Positions 44,079 to 53,991 of a stretch of 64,000 nt of DNA are shown one piece after another. The notes below the pieces were generated by a model. The model had not been told where the DNA came from. It did no database searches and saw nothing but the letters and a program-made list of their open reading frames with translations. Source of the DNA: Arthrobacter sp. SW1 (GTDB taxonomy: Bacteria > Actinomycetota > Actinomycetes > Actinomycetales > Micrococcaceae); contig NZ_MJLT01000023.1 of assembly GCF_001766675.1 (NCBI RefSeq), positions 293,254 through 357,253 of the forward strand, read 5' to 3'. Position numbers and translations under genes: made by a program. How positions within the stretch are numbered: position 1 is the first letter of the stretch; each line of letters begins with the position of its first letter.

Positions 44079-45097
44079 CAGAAGGTCTTGCCTGCCGAAC
44101 CGAGCTGGCGGGCGGACTCCACGATGCGGGCGGCCATGCCGGCCTCTGCCGAAGCGCCCCAGACGCGGGGATCGTAGGTCTTCTTGTTGCCGATCTCGCC
44201 GTCGATCTTCAGCACGCCGTCGTAGTTGGCGAACATGTGGCCGGCCACCGGACGGGTGAACGCGTACTGGGTGTCCGTGTCCACGTTCATCTTGATGACA
44301 CCGTAGGACACAGCGTCCGCGATCTCCTGGTCCGTGGAGCCAGAACCACCGTGGAAGACGAGGTCGAACGGGTTGTCCTTGCCGATCTTGGCGCCAACCT
44401 CGGACTGGATCTGCTTCAGCAGCTCCGGACGCAGCTTCACGCCACCCGGCTTGTACACGCCGTGCACGTTGCCGAAGGTCAGGGCCGTGATGTAGCGGCC
44501 GTTCTCGCCGGCGCCCAGGGCCTCGATGGTAGCCAGGGCGTCCTCGGTGGTGGTGTAGAGCTTCTCGTTGATCTCGTTCTCCACACCATCCTCTTCACCG
44601 CCCACCGTGCCGATTTCGACCTCGAGGATCATCTTCGCCGCAGCCGTGCGCTCCAGCAGCTCGCGGGCGATGCGCAGGTTCTCGGTGAGGGTCTCGTGCG
44701 AGCCGTCCCACATGTGCGAGTTGAACAGCGGGTTGCGGCCGGCCTTCACCTCAGCCTCGGAAGCAGCCAGCAGCGGCAGCACGAAACCGTCCAGCTTGTC
44801 CTTCGGGCAGTGGTCCGTGTGCAGGGCGATGTTCACGTTGTAGTTCTTCGCAACCTCACGGGCGAACGCGGCGAAACCCAGCGAACCGGCAACCATGTCC
44901 TTCACCGAAGCGCCCGACCAGTACGCAGCACCACCAGTGGACACCTGGATGATGCCATCCGACTCGGCCTCGGCGAAACCGCGGATCGCAGCGTTCAGGG
45001 TCTGCGACGACGTCACGTTCACCGCCGGGAAAGCGTAGCCGCCGGCCTTCGCACGGTCGATCATTTCCGAGTAGATCTCTGGGGTTGCAACGGGCAT
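44078..45097 (-). CDS. fbaA: Class II fructose-1,6-bisphosphate aldolase
   Basis: 339 residues from ATG 45097, with AGGAG upstream. Zinc-dependent reversible aldol cleavage of fructose 1,6-bisphosphate. Zinc and catalytic sites: [10 protein letters not shown] (Asp and His), [22 protein letters not shown]. The long form (type A) of the class II family. In the same operon as glpX, a common actinobacterial arrangement; the window holds a second class II aldolase-like gene at 62253. Confidence 0.96.
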   Translation of the reverse strand: MPVATPEIYSEMIDRAKAGGYAFPAVNVTSSQTLNAAIRGFAEAESDGIIQVSTGGAAYWSGASVKDMVAGSLGFAAFAREVAKNYNVNIALHTDHCPKDKLDGFVLPLLAASEAEVKAGRNPLFNSHMWDGSHETLTENLRIARELLERTAAAKMILEVEIGTVGGEEDGVENEINEKLYTTTEDALATIEALGAGENGRYITALTFGNVHGVYKPGGVKLRPELLKQIQSEVGAKIGKDNPFDLVFHGGSGSTDQEIADAVSYGVIKMNVDTDTQYAFTRPVAGHMFANYDGVLKIDGEIGNKKTYDPRVWGASAEAGMAARIVESARQLGSAGKTF

Positions 45098-45242
45098 GGT
45101 GACTCCTGACTCCGGCCGGCTCGTGCGCTTGAAACGCAAATCCGGGATTGGAATTTATTGGACTTCTCGTGGGCCGCGGCAGGGAAACCTTCGGAGTTTT
45201 CCCGGCTTTTCCGCGCTCCGGCTTCTCAATCTTATGTGATGG

Positions 45243-45271
45243 TTGACACAAAACCAAGTGGATGCAAGCAT
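45243..45271 (+). promoter_or_regulatory. Promoter/operator of the FGGY-kinase/ABC operon
   Basis: -35 TTGACA (45243-45248), 17-nt spacer beginning CAAAACCAAG, -10-like AAGCAT (45266-45271). The spacer and flanks share 26 of 34 bases with the fruR promoter at 62168-62201 on the minus strand; a shared DeoR-family operator is likely (GATGCAAGC at 45260-45268 also occurs at the fru promoter). Confidence 0.6.
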
Positions 45272-45312
45272 ATCCAGACAACTACAACCATTGAGTGTCA
45301 GTGAGGATATCA

Positions 45313-46653
45313 ATGAGCCATGGCTTGCTCATCGGCCTGGACGTCGGAACTACCACCAGCAAGGCGGTGGCTTTCACCCCCGACGGTGAGGCAGTGGCTA
45401 CCGGCCGGACCGCCACCCCGTGGGAGGTGTCCGGAGAGACAGTGCAGCTTGATCCCGTGCGCCTCGCCGAGGCCGCGGTTGCCGCCGTCGCACAGATTGC
45501 CGAGGCACGTCCCGGCGAGGAGATCCTCGGCATCGGCATCGCCAGCATGGGAGAGGCCGGCGTCCTGCTGGACAGCAATCGGAGCCCTGTTGCTCCGACC
45601 ATTGCCTGGCACGACCGCAGGGACACTGAAGAACTGGAGAAGCTGGGGTCGGTAATCAGCCCATCAGCTTTCTCACGGCTCACCGGCCTGCCGTTCGGCC
45701 AACAGTGGTCCCTCACCAAACACCGCTGGCTGCTGGACAACGAAGCGGGTGCGCACACCGCAAGGCTCCGCTTGAACATCGCGGAATGGATCGCGTTCAA
45801 ACTAGGAGCCGCGCCAGCCACGGAGCAATCCCTCGCATCCCGCACTGGCTGGCTGGACCTGGAACGGCGCGATTGGTCCGAAGAGCTACTTGCCTGGTCC
45901 GGCGCCAGCGCAGGAATGATGCCTGAACTGGTAACCTCCGGCACCCGGATCGGCAGGGTGGGTGCCGGGTCCGGTCTTTCCGCAATGGCAGGAGCAGCCA
46001 TCACCATCGCGGGCCACGACCACCAGGCCGCGGCTGTCGGCGCCGGTGCAATCAGCGCAGGCGACGAGCTGGATTCATGCGGAACCGCCGATGCCCTTGT
46101 CCGGACCATCAACCCCGGCTTAGATGGCGGCCTGGTCACGCAGCTCACCGAGGCCGGCGTGACCGTGGGCTGGCACGCGCTGAAGGACCGCTGGTGCCTG
46201 CTTGGAGCAACCCAAGGCGGACTCGTCCTGCAGCGTACCCTCGCTGCCCTCGGCGTCGACCGGTCCGGGTTCCCCGGGTTGGACCGGGCAGCGGCCGTAG
46301 CCGACAGCGGAAGGGTGACCGCTTCCATTTCCGACGGCGCGATCCTGACGCTGGCAGGAATCCAGGACGGAGTGACCCCTCCGCATGTGTGGCGGGCCGC
46401 CGTCGACGAAACGGTCGAGCAACTCGCAACCATCCATCACGCGATGAGCTCACTGTCGGGGGCACATCGGAACTTCATCGTCACAGGCGGCTGGGCACGA
46501 AGCGAAACAGTCCTGGCCGCAAAGGGCAGGCGCTTCGGAAAACTCCACCAGCCAGGAGTCGAGGAAGCCGGAGCCCGCGGTGCGGCACTCTTTGCAGGCA
46601 TGGCGGCCGGGCTCTGGCCCAATGCCGCGAAGGCCGGCTGGCACAGGAACTAA
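45313..46653 (+). CDS. FGGY-family carbohydrate kinase
   Basis: 446 residues from ATG 45313 (GAGG 8 nt upstream); GTG 45295 is also possible. ASKHA-fold sugar kinase: phosphate-1 loop GLDVGTTTSKAV, catalytic region IAWHDRRDTEE, second Asp in ITIAGHDHQAAAVG, and phosphate-2/adenosine region GTADALV with C-terminal VTGGWARSETVLAAKGRR. Phosphorylates a sugar or polyol. It precedes a ribose/fructose-type ABC importer, so probably acts on the imported substrate. Substrate unknown; xylulose, fructose-like or ribulose sugars possible. Confidence 0.88.
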   Translation: MSHGLLIGLDVGTTTSKAVAFTPDGEAVATGRTATPWEVSGETVQLDPVRLAEAAVAAVAQIAEARPGEEILGIGIASMGEAGVLLDSNRSPVAPTIAWHDRRDTEELEKLGSVISPSAFSRLTGLPFGQQWSLTKHRWLLDNEAGAHTARLRLNIAEWIAFKLGAAPATEQSLASRTGWLDLERRDWSEELLAWSGASAGMMPELVTSGTRIGRVGAGSGLSAMAGAAITIAGHDHQAAAVGAGAISAGDELDSCGTADALVRTINPGLDGGLVTQLTEAGVTVGWHALKDRWCLLGATQGGLVLQRTLAALGVDRSGFPGLDRAAAVADSGRVTASISDGAILTLAGIQDGVTPPHVWRAAVDETVEQLATIHHAMSSLSGAHRNFIVTGGWARSETVLAAKGRRFGKLHQPGVEEAGARGAALFAGMAAGLWPNAAKAGWHRN

Positions 46654-46704
46654 ACCACAACGTACGAAGCAGTACCCCATCACGCCCGTTCAACGGAGAA
46701 AACC

Positions 46705-47472
46705 ATGCAAGCTACACCCCTCTTGGAAGCCCGCGGAATCATCCGCCGCTTCGGTCACGTCGAAGCGCTGCGGGGAGCGGACTTCACCGTCTACCCCGGT
46801 GAAATCGTTGCCCTGATCGGCGACAACGGCGCCGGCAAAAGCACCCTCGTCAAAATCCTCTCCGGTGCAGACCAGCCCACCGAAGGAGAGATCCTCATCG
46901 ACGGCAAACCCGTCCATCTGGCGTCCCCCCAAGGCGCCCGGGAGCACGGCATCGAAACCGTCTACCAGGACCTCGCGCTGGCGCCGGACCTGGATCCTTG
47001 CGCAAACCTGTTCCTCGGACGGGAACTCTACAAGCCTGGCCTGCTTGGAGCCTTGAAAGTCCTGGACAAGAAGGAAATGGCCCGCCAAGGCACGGTTGCC
47101 ATCAAGGACCTTGGCGCAAAAATCAAAGACCCCGCAGCACCTGTATCCGATCTTTCCGGTGGACAACGCCAGAGCGTAGCCGTCGTGCGCGCCGCCATGT
47201 GGGCCAAGAGAGTCATCTTCATGGATGAACCTACCGCGGCGCTCGGCGTCGTCCAGACCCAGGGCGTCCTGGACCTGATCAAGCGCGTCCGGGACAAAGG
47301 CATCGCGGTCGTCCTTATCAGCCACAACATGCAGCAAGTCCTGGAAATCGCCGACCGCGTCGAAGTCCTCCGCCTTGGTCAACGGGTGGCACAGCTCCCG
47401 GCAAAGAACAACACCGTCGAAACCCTTGTCGCGGCAATGACCGGCGGCACCATCAAGGAACACACCTCATGA
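46705..47472 (+). CDS. Sugar ABC transporter ATP-binding protein (FrcA-like)
   Basis: 255 residues. Single ATPase domain: Walker A GDNGAGKST, signature DLSGGQRQSVAV, Walker B VIFMDEPTAAL, then switch His in LISHNMQQVLEIAD. Unlike RbsA/XylG (two fused domains, ~500 residues) this is the single-domain type seen in FrcA fructose importers. Its ATGA overlaps the permease start by 4 nt. Second gene of the operon. Confidence 0.93.
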   Translation: MQATPLLEARGIIRRFGHVEALRGADFTVYPGEIVALIGDNGAGKSTLVKILSGADQPTEGEILIDGKPVHLASPQGAREHGIETVYQDLALAPDLDPCANLFLGRELYKPGLLGALKVLDKKEMARQGTVAIKDLGAKIKDPAAPVSDLSGGQRQSVAVVRAAMWAKRVIFMDEPTAALGVVQTQGVLDLIKRVRDKGIAVVLISHNMQQVLEIADRVEVLRLGQRVAQLPAKNNTVETLVAAMTGGTIKEHTS

Positions 47473-48476
47473 ACCTCCTCAAAGAACGCACCGCCATCGC
47501 GGACACCCAAAGGTCATTCCTCCGCAGCCTCCTCAAGCGCCCGGAAGCCCGCATCTTCCTTGTCCTGGTCCTGCTGATCGCGTTCTTCGCGGTCGCAGCG
47601 CCGGCCAGCTTCGCGACAGCGCCCAATATCAGGAACATTGCCGCCGACGCTTCCGTGCTCATGATCCTCGCGGTAGGCAGCACCTTCATCATCCTGACCT
47701 CAGGAATCGACCTGTCGATCAACGGCGTCCTGGTCTTCTCCGGAGTCATTTCCGCCAAGACAATGACCGCACTCGGCGGAGACACAGCAGCCATCCTCCT
47801 GGGCCTTCTGGCAGGCCTGGTTTCCGGCTGCCTTTGGGGCATCCTCAACGGCATTCTGGTCGCAAAAGCCCGGATTCCAGCGCTCATCGTCACCCTGGGC
47901 ACGCTCGGCATGTCACTGGGGGCAGCCCTGCTGATCACCGGCGGCGTGGACGAACGTGAGATCCCCCTGGATCTGACGTTGAACTTCGGTTCCGGCCGGA
48001 TTGCCGGCGTTCCGTGGCTCGTCGTCGTTGCCGCCCTCGTGGCTCTCATTGGCGGGCTGGTCCTGGCCACCACCAGGTTCGGCCGCTACACCTACGCCGC
48101 CGGCTCAAACCCCGAGGCCCTTCGGCGTTCCGGCGTCAGCACCAGCCGGCACCTGATCAAGGTCTATGCCATTGCCGGGACACTCTCCGGTCTGGCCGGC
48201 TTCGTCAGCCTCGCCCGTTTCGCCACCACCACCCTGGGCGGCCACTCCACGGACAACCTGCAGACCATTGCCGCCGTCGTCATCGGCGGGACCAGCCTGT
48301 TCGGCGGCGTTGGCACCATGATCGGCACCGTCATCGGCGTCTTCATCCCCGCCGTCCTCCAGAACGGTTTCGTCGTCCTTGGCCTGCAGCCGTTCTGGCA
48401 GCAGGTGGCTGTCGGCGCCGTCCTGATCGGGGCCGTGTACGTCGACCAGCTCCGCCGCCGCAACAGGGACCGATGA
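47469..48476 (+). CDS. Sugar ABC transporter permease (RbsC/FrcC-like)
   Basis: 335 residues with ~10 membrane segments. The region LGTLGMSLGAALLITGGVDE and the cytoplasmic loop AAGSNPEALRRSGVSTSRHLIKVYAIAG (here broken: AAGSNPEALRRSGVS then TSRHLIKVYAIAG) are hallmarks of the RbsC/XylH/FrcC family. Overlaps the ATPase by 4 nt. Forms the channel with the ATPase and the lipoprotein encoded next. Confidence 0.93.
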   Translation: MNLLKERTAIADTQRSFLRSLLKRPEARIFLVLVLLIAFFAVAAPASFATAPNIRNIAADASVLMILAVGSTFIILTSGIDLSINGVLVFSGVISAKTMTALGGDTAAILLGLLAGLVSGCLWGILNGILVAKARIPALIVTLGTLGMSLGAALLITGGVDEREIPLDLTLNFGSGRIAGVPWLVVVAALVALIGGLVLATTRFGRYTYAAGSNPEALRRSGVSTSRHLIKVYAIAGTLSGLAGFVSLARFATTTLGGHSTDNLQTIAAVVIGGTSLFGGVGTMIGTVIGVFIPAVLQNGFVVLGLQPFWQQVAVGAVLIGAVYVDQLRRRNRDR

Positions 48477-48531
48477 CTTTTCTCCCCACCGCAATATCCG
48501 ACGCATCACCATCAACAAAAGGAAAGCACCC

Positions 48532-49518
48532 ATGAAGAAATACCGTGCACTCATCGCCGCAGGCACGCTCGTCGTCGCACTCTCCGCATGCTCAGCCGGT
48601 GGCCAGCAGCCCGGCAACACCTCCGCCGACGGGCTGAAGGGCAAGACCATCTCCTTCATTCCCGGCGTTTCCGGAGACAGCTTCTACATCAGCATGGAAT
48701 GCGGAGTCCGCTCCGAGGCCGAAAAGCACGGCCTGAAGGTGGACATGCAGGCACCCCAGCAGTTCGATCCATCCCTGCAGACGCCGATCGTCAACGCAGC
48801 CGTGGCGAAGGCGCCGGCAGCCATGCTCATCGCTCCCACCGATGCCAACGCCCTCGTCTCACCGCTGACCCAGGCCAAAGCCGACGGCGTAACCATCGGC
48901 CTTGTTGACACCACCCTCGCCAACGACTCCCTCGCCGTCACCTCGGTGTCCACCGACAATGAAGCCGGCGGCGCTGCGGCTGCGGACGCTCTGGCCAAGC
49001 TCATCGGGGACAAGGGGAAGGTCCTGGTCATTGCCTTCAAGGCAGGCGCATCAACCTCCGATGCCCGGCAGAAGGGTTTCGAAGAGCAAATCAAGAAGCA
49101 CCCGGACGTGCAGTATGTCGGCGCCCAGATCAATGACAATGATCCCGCCAAGGCCGCCTCAATCGTCAGCGCAACCCTGGCCGCCCACCCGGACCTGAAG
49201 GGCATCTTCGCCACCAACCAGTTCGCCGCCGAAGGCGCCGCCACCGGCCTCCGTAACGCCGGCGCCCAAGGGAAGGTCCAGATCGTAGGCTTCGACGCCG
49301 GCCCGGTCCAGGTGCAGCAGCTCCGGCAGGGCACTGTCCAAGCCCTGATCGCCCAAAAACCCGCAGAGATCGGAGTGCAGGCGGTCAAGAACGTCGTCGC
49401 TTCCCTGACCGGCGGAACCGTGGAGAAGAACGTCGGGACCGATACGGTCACAGTGACGATGGACAACATCACCACCCCCGAAATCGAGGGCATGCTATAC
49501 AAGACTAAGTGCAGCTAA
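48532..49518 (+). CDS. Sugar-binding lipoprotein of the ABC transporter
   Basis: 328 residues. Signal peptide with lipobox ALSAC; mature N-terminus at Cys20. Periplasmic-binding fold type 1 (RbsB-like): KTISFIPGVSGDSFYISMEC, then IAPTDANALVSPLTQA, GIFATNQFAAEGAA and VGFDAGPVQVQQLRQGT. Delivers the sugar to the permease. Followed by a strong 14-bp hairpin at 49531-49562. Confidence 0.92.
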   Translation: MKKYRALIAAGTLVVALSACSAGGQQPGNTSADGLKGKTISFIPGVSGDSFYISMECGVRSEAEKHGLKVDMQAPQQFDPSLQTPIVNAAVAKAPAAMLIAPTDANALVSPLTQAKADGVTIGLVDTTLANDSLAVTSVSTDNEAGGAAAADALAKLIGDKGKVLVIAFKAGASTSDARQKGFEEQIKKHPDVQYVGAQINDNDPAKAASIVSATLAAHPDLKGIFATNQFAAEGAATGLRNAGAQGKVQIVGFDAGPVQVQQLRQGTVQALIAQKPAEIGVQAVKNVVASLTGGTVEKNVGTDTVTVTMDNITTPEIEGMLYKTKCS

Positions 49519-49530
49519 ACGTGGACCTTC

Positions 49531-49562
49531 CTGGTGCCGGGGACCGTGGTCCCCGGCACCAG
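49531..49562. terminator. Strong hairpin between the sugar-binding lipoprotein gene and deoR
   Basis: CTGGTGCCGGGGAC (49531-49544), 4-nt loop, GTCCCCGGCACCAG (49549-49562). No T-run. May partly terminate or stabilise the abundant lipoprotein mRNA; the DeoR gene follows at 49589. Confidence 0.65.
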
Positions 49563-49588
49563 TGTGTCCGGAACAAAGGAGCGGAACC

Positions 49589-50386
49589 ATGGCCTCGGCA
49601 CCCGATGAAGATGCGGTAGCACGCGCGGCCTTCGCCGACCAGCGGCACCAGCAGATCCTATTGAAGCTGCGGGCGGAACAGCGGGTGGATTCCGCCGAGC
49701 TCGCCGCGATGTTCGGGGTGAGCGGCGAGAGCATCCGCAAGGACCTGATCCACCTTGAACGGCACGGCCAGCTCAAGCGCGTCCACGGCGGCGCGATCCC
49801 CGCCGACACCGCTTCCTTTGAACCGGCAGTATCAGCCCGCACCGAATACTCGAACGAAAAATCAAGGATCGCGCGCGCGGCCTTGGAGTACCTCCCCCAC
49901 CAGGGATCCGTGCTGATCGACGCCGGTTCCACCACGGAGAAGCTGGCTGACACCTTTCCCGGGGACCGGGAACTGACCATCTTTACCAACACCCTCCCCA
50001 TCGCTCTCACCCTCGTGAACCGGCCCCTGCTGACGGTCTTCACCCTGGGCGGCCGGCTCCGGAGCCGCACCCTCGCCGAGGTGGACGAGTGGGCGCTGCG
50101 GGCCTTGGACGAGATCAACGCGGACGTCGCGTTCCTCGGGACCAACGGGATCAGCATCGACCGCGGCTTCACCACGCCGGACGCCGCAGAAGCCCACATC
50201 AAGCGGGCCATGCTCAAGAGCGCCAGGCGGCGGATCCTGCTCTCGGACCACAGCAAGATCGGTGTCGTCAATACCATCCAGCATGCGACCCTGGCGGATA
50301 TCGATGTGCTGATTACCGACACGGGGATTTCCAACAAGGACCTGAAGTCGCTCAAGGATGCCGGCATCACCGTGGAGGTTGTCTGA
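49589..50386 (+). CDS. DeoR-family regulator of the FGGY/ABC operon
   Basis: 265 residues from ATG 49589 (AAGGAG 7 nt upstream). N-terminal winged helix: RHQQILLKLRAEQRVDSAEL, then FGVSGESIRKDLIHLERHGQ. C-terminal sugar-phosphate-binding DeoRC domain: LIDAGSTTEKLADTF, VAFLGTNGISIDRG, ILLSDHSKIG. Last gene of the operon, so likely its feedback regulator, with a phosphorylated sugar as inducer. Related in sequence to FruR at 61321, consistent with the shared promoter sequence. Confidence 0.9.
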   Translation: MASAPDEDAVARAAFADQRHQQILLKLRAEQRVDSAELAAMFGVSGESIRKDLIHLERHGQLKRVHGGAIPADTASFEPAVSARTEYSNEKSRIARAALEYLPHQGSVLIDAGSTTEKLADTFPGDRELTIFTNTLPIALTLVNRPLLTVFTLGGRLRSRTLAEVDEWALRALDEINADVAFLGTNGISIDRGFTTPDAAEAHIKRAMLKSARRRILLSDHSKIGVVNTIQHATLADIDVLITDTGISNKDLKSLKDAGITVEVV

Positions 50387-50398
50387 ACGTCCGGGCGG

Positions 50399-51880
50399 TC
50401 AGTGCATGAGCTCGAGGAACCGGGCATACCGCTCGTCCAGCACGCTGCCCCAATGATGCTGGGGTTCATGCCTCCGGACCACATCGACCGCCGCATCCGC
50501 GGCTTCCTCCAACCCTGAGTACACACCCACGCCGATCGCCGCGAGAAGGGCCGCGCCCCGGGCGCCGGCTTCGGTGGAGTCCGTCACCTCGATGGGTATC
50601 TCAAGAACATCGGTCATGAGCTGCGTCCAGGCCTCGCTCTTGGCCCCGCCGCCGCACAGCCGGGCGGCACCGGAGAATTCGAACGCGGACCTCAGCGCAT
50701 CCACGTGCCAGCGGTGCTGGTGCACTACTCCCTCCAGCACGGCCCGGAACACATCGTTGCGGTCGTGGCTACCGCGCAGCCCGGTGAACTGCGCCCCTCC
50801 GGCGCCATAACCGAGCGGCGCCCCGTAGAGATACGGCAGGAAGTGTGGTGCGTCCCGGTAGGCGTCCGGGTCCAGGATCCGCGCGCCTTCGATGACCTCG
50901 GGGTAATCCATTCCGCCGCCCCAGTTCTGCACGGCCCATTCGAAGTTGGACGCGCTGCTGGGAGACGTGGACATATGCAGCCAACGGCCCGGCTCCAGGA
51001 AGGTGCGGGCCTGCCAGCGCGGATCACCGACCGGACTGTCCCAGACCACCTGGTTGATGCTGAAGGTGCCCATCACGAGGCTGAGCGATCCAACCCCGAT
51101 TGCCCCGATGCCCAGGGCCGCCGTGTCTACGTCATGCGCCCCGGCCACCACCGGCGTGCCCTGTGCCAGTCCGGTCTCTCCTGCGGCTTCTCGGGTTACG
51201 TAGCCCGCGACGGCGGAACTTGCCACGAGCGGCGGAAGCAGCCGGCGCTGCGGCTCAAGACCGTAGATCCGCAGGGCTTCATCGGACCACTGCTGATCAT
51301 GCAGGTTGGTGAACGATGCACTCGCCTCGGAAGGGTCCGTGGCAATCTCACCTGTCAGCTTGAGCCGTAGCCAGTCCTTGCAGAACAGGTACCAGCGGCT
51401 CTTGTCCAAGGTCTCCGGCTCGTGCCGTTCCAGCCACGCCAGCAGCGACGAAGGACTGTACGGGGCCGGCACCTGGCCGGTCTCCACGAGAGCCGCGCTG
51501 CCCCGGGAGCCTTCTCCGAGTTCGGCAGCTTCGACGACGGCGCGGGAATCGGTGGCGAGGATGGCCGCCCGGGTGGGCTCGCCGTCGCCGTCCACCAGGT
51601 AGGCGCCGTCATTATGTCCGCAGATCCCGACGCCGGCGATCTGCGCGCCGACTATGCCGGCAGAGACGATGCATTCGCGGATGGCCGCCGCGGCGGCGCG
51701 CCACACCTCGTGCATGTCCCGCTCCTGCCAGGACGCGCGCGGAGAAGCGGTAGCGATGGATGCGGCACCCCGGGCCACCTGCCTGCCGTCCTCCGTGAAG
51801 AGGACGGCCTTGGTGAAGGTCTGCCCGGCGTCCAGGCCAAGGAAATACCGGACGCCGGCCGCAGTGGGGGTCAGCGCCAT
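50399..51880 (-). CDS. FGGY-family carbohydrate kinase of the polyol-type operon
   Basis: 493 residues. Phosphate-1 loop FLGLDAGQTFTKAVLF, HNDGAYLVDGD, catalytic region, GAHDVDTAALGIG (second catalytic Asp), adenosine region LCGGGAKSEAWTQLMTDVL and ARGAALLAA near the C-terminus. Xylulokinase/erythritol kinase-like in length and layout. Last gene of the leftward seven-gene operon; overlaps the hydroxyacid dehydrogenase gene by 10 nt. Substrate probably a ketose or polyol produced by the operon's dehydrogenases. Confidence 0.88.
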   Translation of the reverse strand: MALTPTAAGVRYFLGLDAGQTFTKAVLFTEDGRQVARGAASIATASPRASWQERDMHEVWRAAAAAIRECIVSAGIVGAQIAGVGICGHNDGAYLVDGDGEPTRAAILATDSRAVVEAAELGEGSRGSAALVETGQVPAPYSPSSLLAWLERHEPETLDKSRWYLFCKDWLRLKLTGEIATDPSEASASFTNLHDQQWSDEALRIYGLEPQRRLLPPLVASSAVAGYVTREAAGETGLAQGTPVVAGAHDVDTAALGIGAIGVGSLSLVMGTFSINQVVWDSPVGDPRWQARTFLEPGRWLHMSTSPSSASNFEWAVQNWGGGMDYPEVIEGARILDPDAYRDAPHFLPYLYGAPLGYGAGGAQFTGLRGSHDRNDVFRAVLEGVVHQHRWHVDALRSAFEFSGAARLCGGGAKSEAWTQLMTDVLEIPIEVTDSTEAGARGAALLAAIGVGVYSGLEEAADAAVDVVRRHEPQHHWGSVLDERYARFLELMH

Positions 51881-52920
51881 CCGAGTTCCTGCGCGTTGAG
51901 GGCGCGGGGCACCCGGCCGGACTCGGCGAACTCGCTGATGGCGTCCACCACCAGGCGGGCGGACATGGTGTTCGTGTCCTCCGTGTCGCCGCCGTAGTGG
52001 GTGGTGATGGTGACGTTGTCCAGGGAACGGAACCGGTCGTCCGAAGCAAGGGGTTCCGCGTCGAAAACGTCCAGCCCGGCGCCGGAAATACGCCCTGAGG
52101 ACAGGGCCTCGTAGAGAGCGTCGTAGTCCACCAGGCGGCTGCGGGAGACATTGATGAAGTAGGCGCTTGGCTTCATGAGGGCGAACTGGGCGGCGCCGAT
52201 GAAGCGCTCGGTCTCCGGAGTGAGGCGCGCCTGGACGAGGACGAAGTCGCTCTCGCGGAAGATGTCATCCAGCGTCTCGGCACGTTCGACGCCGGACGCG
52301 GCCAGTGCCTCGTCGCTCGCGTAGGGGTCGAAAGCGATCAGCCGTGGCCGGAAGCCTGAAATCCGCTCGCTGAAGATGCGCCCGACGTACCCGAAGCCGA
52401 CCATGCCGACCGTGCGCTCATGGATTTCAATGCGGGCGCCGGGGAATTCCTTGCGCCATCCTCCGGACTTGACGGATGCGTCCGCGCGGGCGATGTTGCG
52501 GGCTTCGGCGAGCATGAGTCCGATCTGCAGCTCGGCGACGGCGCCGGCGTTGCGGCCCAGGGCCTGCACCACGCCGATGCCCCGCCGGGTGGCTTCTTCG
52601 ACGTCCACGTTCTCCACCCCGGTGCGGGCCACAGAGATCAGCTTGAGCTTGGGCGCGGCATCCAGGAGTTCTTTGGTCACGGGAGCGAAGTGGAAGGCGA
52701 TGGCCTCGGCGTCGGCGATGTTTTCCAGCATTTCCGCCGGGGTGCCGACGGAGTTCGGACCCTTGTGTTCCATGATCGTCTGGAGGGCGTGCTGTTCGGC
52801 CTTTTCGCCTTTCCAGTCGATGTAGCGGGCCTCTAGGCCGGTGGTGTCGAGGTAGCGGGCGTAGCTGTCGGTCGGAATGAATTTGTCGCCGACGACGAGG
52901 ACGGTGTTCAGATGCGGCAT
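51871..52920 (-). CDS. D-2-hydroxyacid dehydrogenase (phosphoglycerate dehydrogenase-like)
   Basis: 349 residues. NAD-binding Rossmann motif in TVGMVGFGYVGRIFSERISG; catalytic Arg (ISVARTGVENVDVEEA), Glu and His (TTHYGGDTEDTN region) of the D-2-hydroxyacid dehydrogenase family. Lacks an ACT domain, so not a regulated serine-pathway SerA. In this operon it probably oxidises or reduces a sugar acid or similar intermediate. Confidence 0.87.
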   Translation of the reverse strand: MPHLNTVLVVGDKFIPTDSYARYLDTTGLEARYIDWKGEKAEQHALQTIMEHKGPNSVGTPAEMLENIADAEAIAFHFAPVTKELLDAAPKLKLISVARTGVENVDVEEATRRGIGVVQALGRNAGAVAELQIGLMLAEARNIARADASVKSGGWRKEFPGARIEIHERTVGMVGFGYVGRIFSERISGFRPRLIAFDPYASDEALAASGVERAETLDDIFRESDFVLVQARLTPETERFIGAAQFALMKPSAYFINVSRSRLVDYDALYEALSSGRISGAGLDVFDAEPLASDDRFRSLDNVTITTHYGGDTEDTNTMSARLVVDAISEFAESGRVPRALNAQELGWR

Positions 52921-52971
52921 GGTGGATGTCCTTCTCTGTTCTGAGTCAGATGGTAGTTGGTTGGCGGACGC

Positions 52972-53967
52972 TCAGGCGCCCGGACGGATGAGGACCTTTC
53001 GTCCTTGTCCGGAGGCGAAGAGTGCCATGGCTTCTGGTGCCTGTTCCAGGCTGAAGCGGTGGCTGATGAAGATGTCCGGCAGGATGAGGCCGGTGGCGAA
53101 GAGGTCCGCGGCCCGCTCGAAGCTGTGCAGCACGGCCATGGAGCCGAGGATGCGGATCTCTTCCTTGTAGACACGGAAGGGGTCGAACTCAACGCGAGCG
53201 TCCTCCGGGGGTACCCCGAATTGCAGGTAGGTGCCTCCTTTGGCCACCCGGCTCAGGGCGTCCGCGATGGCGCGCGGGTTGCCTGTGGCATCAATGACCA
53301 CATCCCATCCCTGCGGGCGGTCGAATTCCTCTGCGGTGGCCGCGGCCCCCGTGGCGCCCAGGAGCCATACTGTGGCGAGCCTCTCGGGGTTCACATCCAC
53401 CAGGTGCACGCTTGCGGCGCCTGCCTGTTTGGCCAGTTGCAGGAGCATGAGGCCCATGGTGCCGGCCCCGTAAATCAACACATGCGCCCCGACGTTCATC
53501 CTGAGGACGTCGAAGGCGTGGATGGCGCAGGAGAGCGGTTCGATGAGCGCGGCATCCTCGGTGGCCACGTGGCCCGGAAGCTTCACCGCCAGTGCCGCCG
53601 GAACCCGGACATACTCTGCCATCGCCCCGGCTTCGCTGACCCCGAGGGCTTGGAAGTCGTCGCAGAGGTTGCCACGGCCGACCCTGCATGACGGGCAGCT
53701 CCGGCACGGCATGTTGGGGTCAGCGGTGACGCGGTCGCCTACCCGGAACCCGGTGACGTCCGCGCCGACGGCCACGATCTCCCCGGCGAATTCGTGGCCG
53801 GGAACCAGTGGCAGGGCTTTCGCGAAGCCGCCATGCAGGATGTGCAGGTCCGTGCCGCAGATCCCGGCTGCGGCCACTTTGAGGATGAGGTCCCCGGCCC
53901 GGGGCGTGGGATCAGGGAATTCCGTGACCTCCAGGGTGCCGGGCGTGGTGACGAGCGCGGCCTTCAC
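52972..53967 (-). CDS. Zinc-dependent alcohol/polyol dehydrogenase
   Basis: 331 residues, medium-chain dehydrogenase. Catalytic-zinc region CGTDLHILHGG and GHEFAGEIVAVG; structural-zinc cysteines CRSCPSCRVGRGNLC; Rossmann motif IYGAGTMGLMLLQLAK. Similar to sorbitol, threonine and xylitol dehydrogenases. In the operon it most likely oxidises the imported polyol with NAD(P)+ before phosphorylation by the FGGY kinase. Confidence 0.9.
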   Translation of the reverse strand: MKAALVTTPGTLEVTEFPDPTPRAGDLILKVAAAGICGTDLHILHGGFAKALPLVPGHEFAGEIVAVGADVTGFRVGDRVTADPNMPCRSCPSCRVGRGNLCDDFQALGVSEAGAMAEYVRVPAALAVKLPGHVATEDAALIEPLSCAIHAFDVLRMNVGAHVLIYGAGTMGLMLLQLAKQAGAASVHLVDVNPERLATVWLLGATGAAATAEEFDRPQGWDVVIDATGNPRAIADALSRVAKGGTYLQFGVPPEDARVEFDPFRVYKEEIRILGSMAVLHSFERAADLFATGLILPDIFISHRFSLEQAPEAMALFASGQGRKVLIRPGA

Positions 53968-53991
53968 TTCGCTGCCCTCATTTCACTGCAC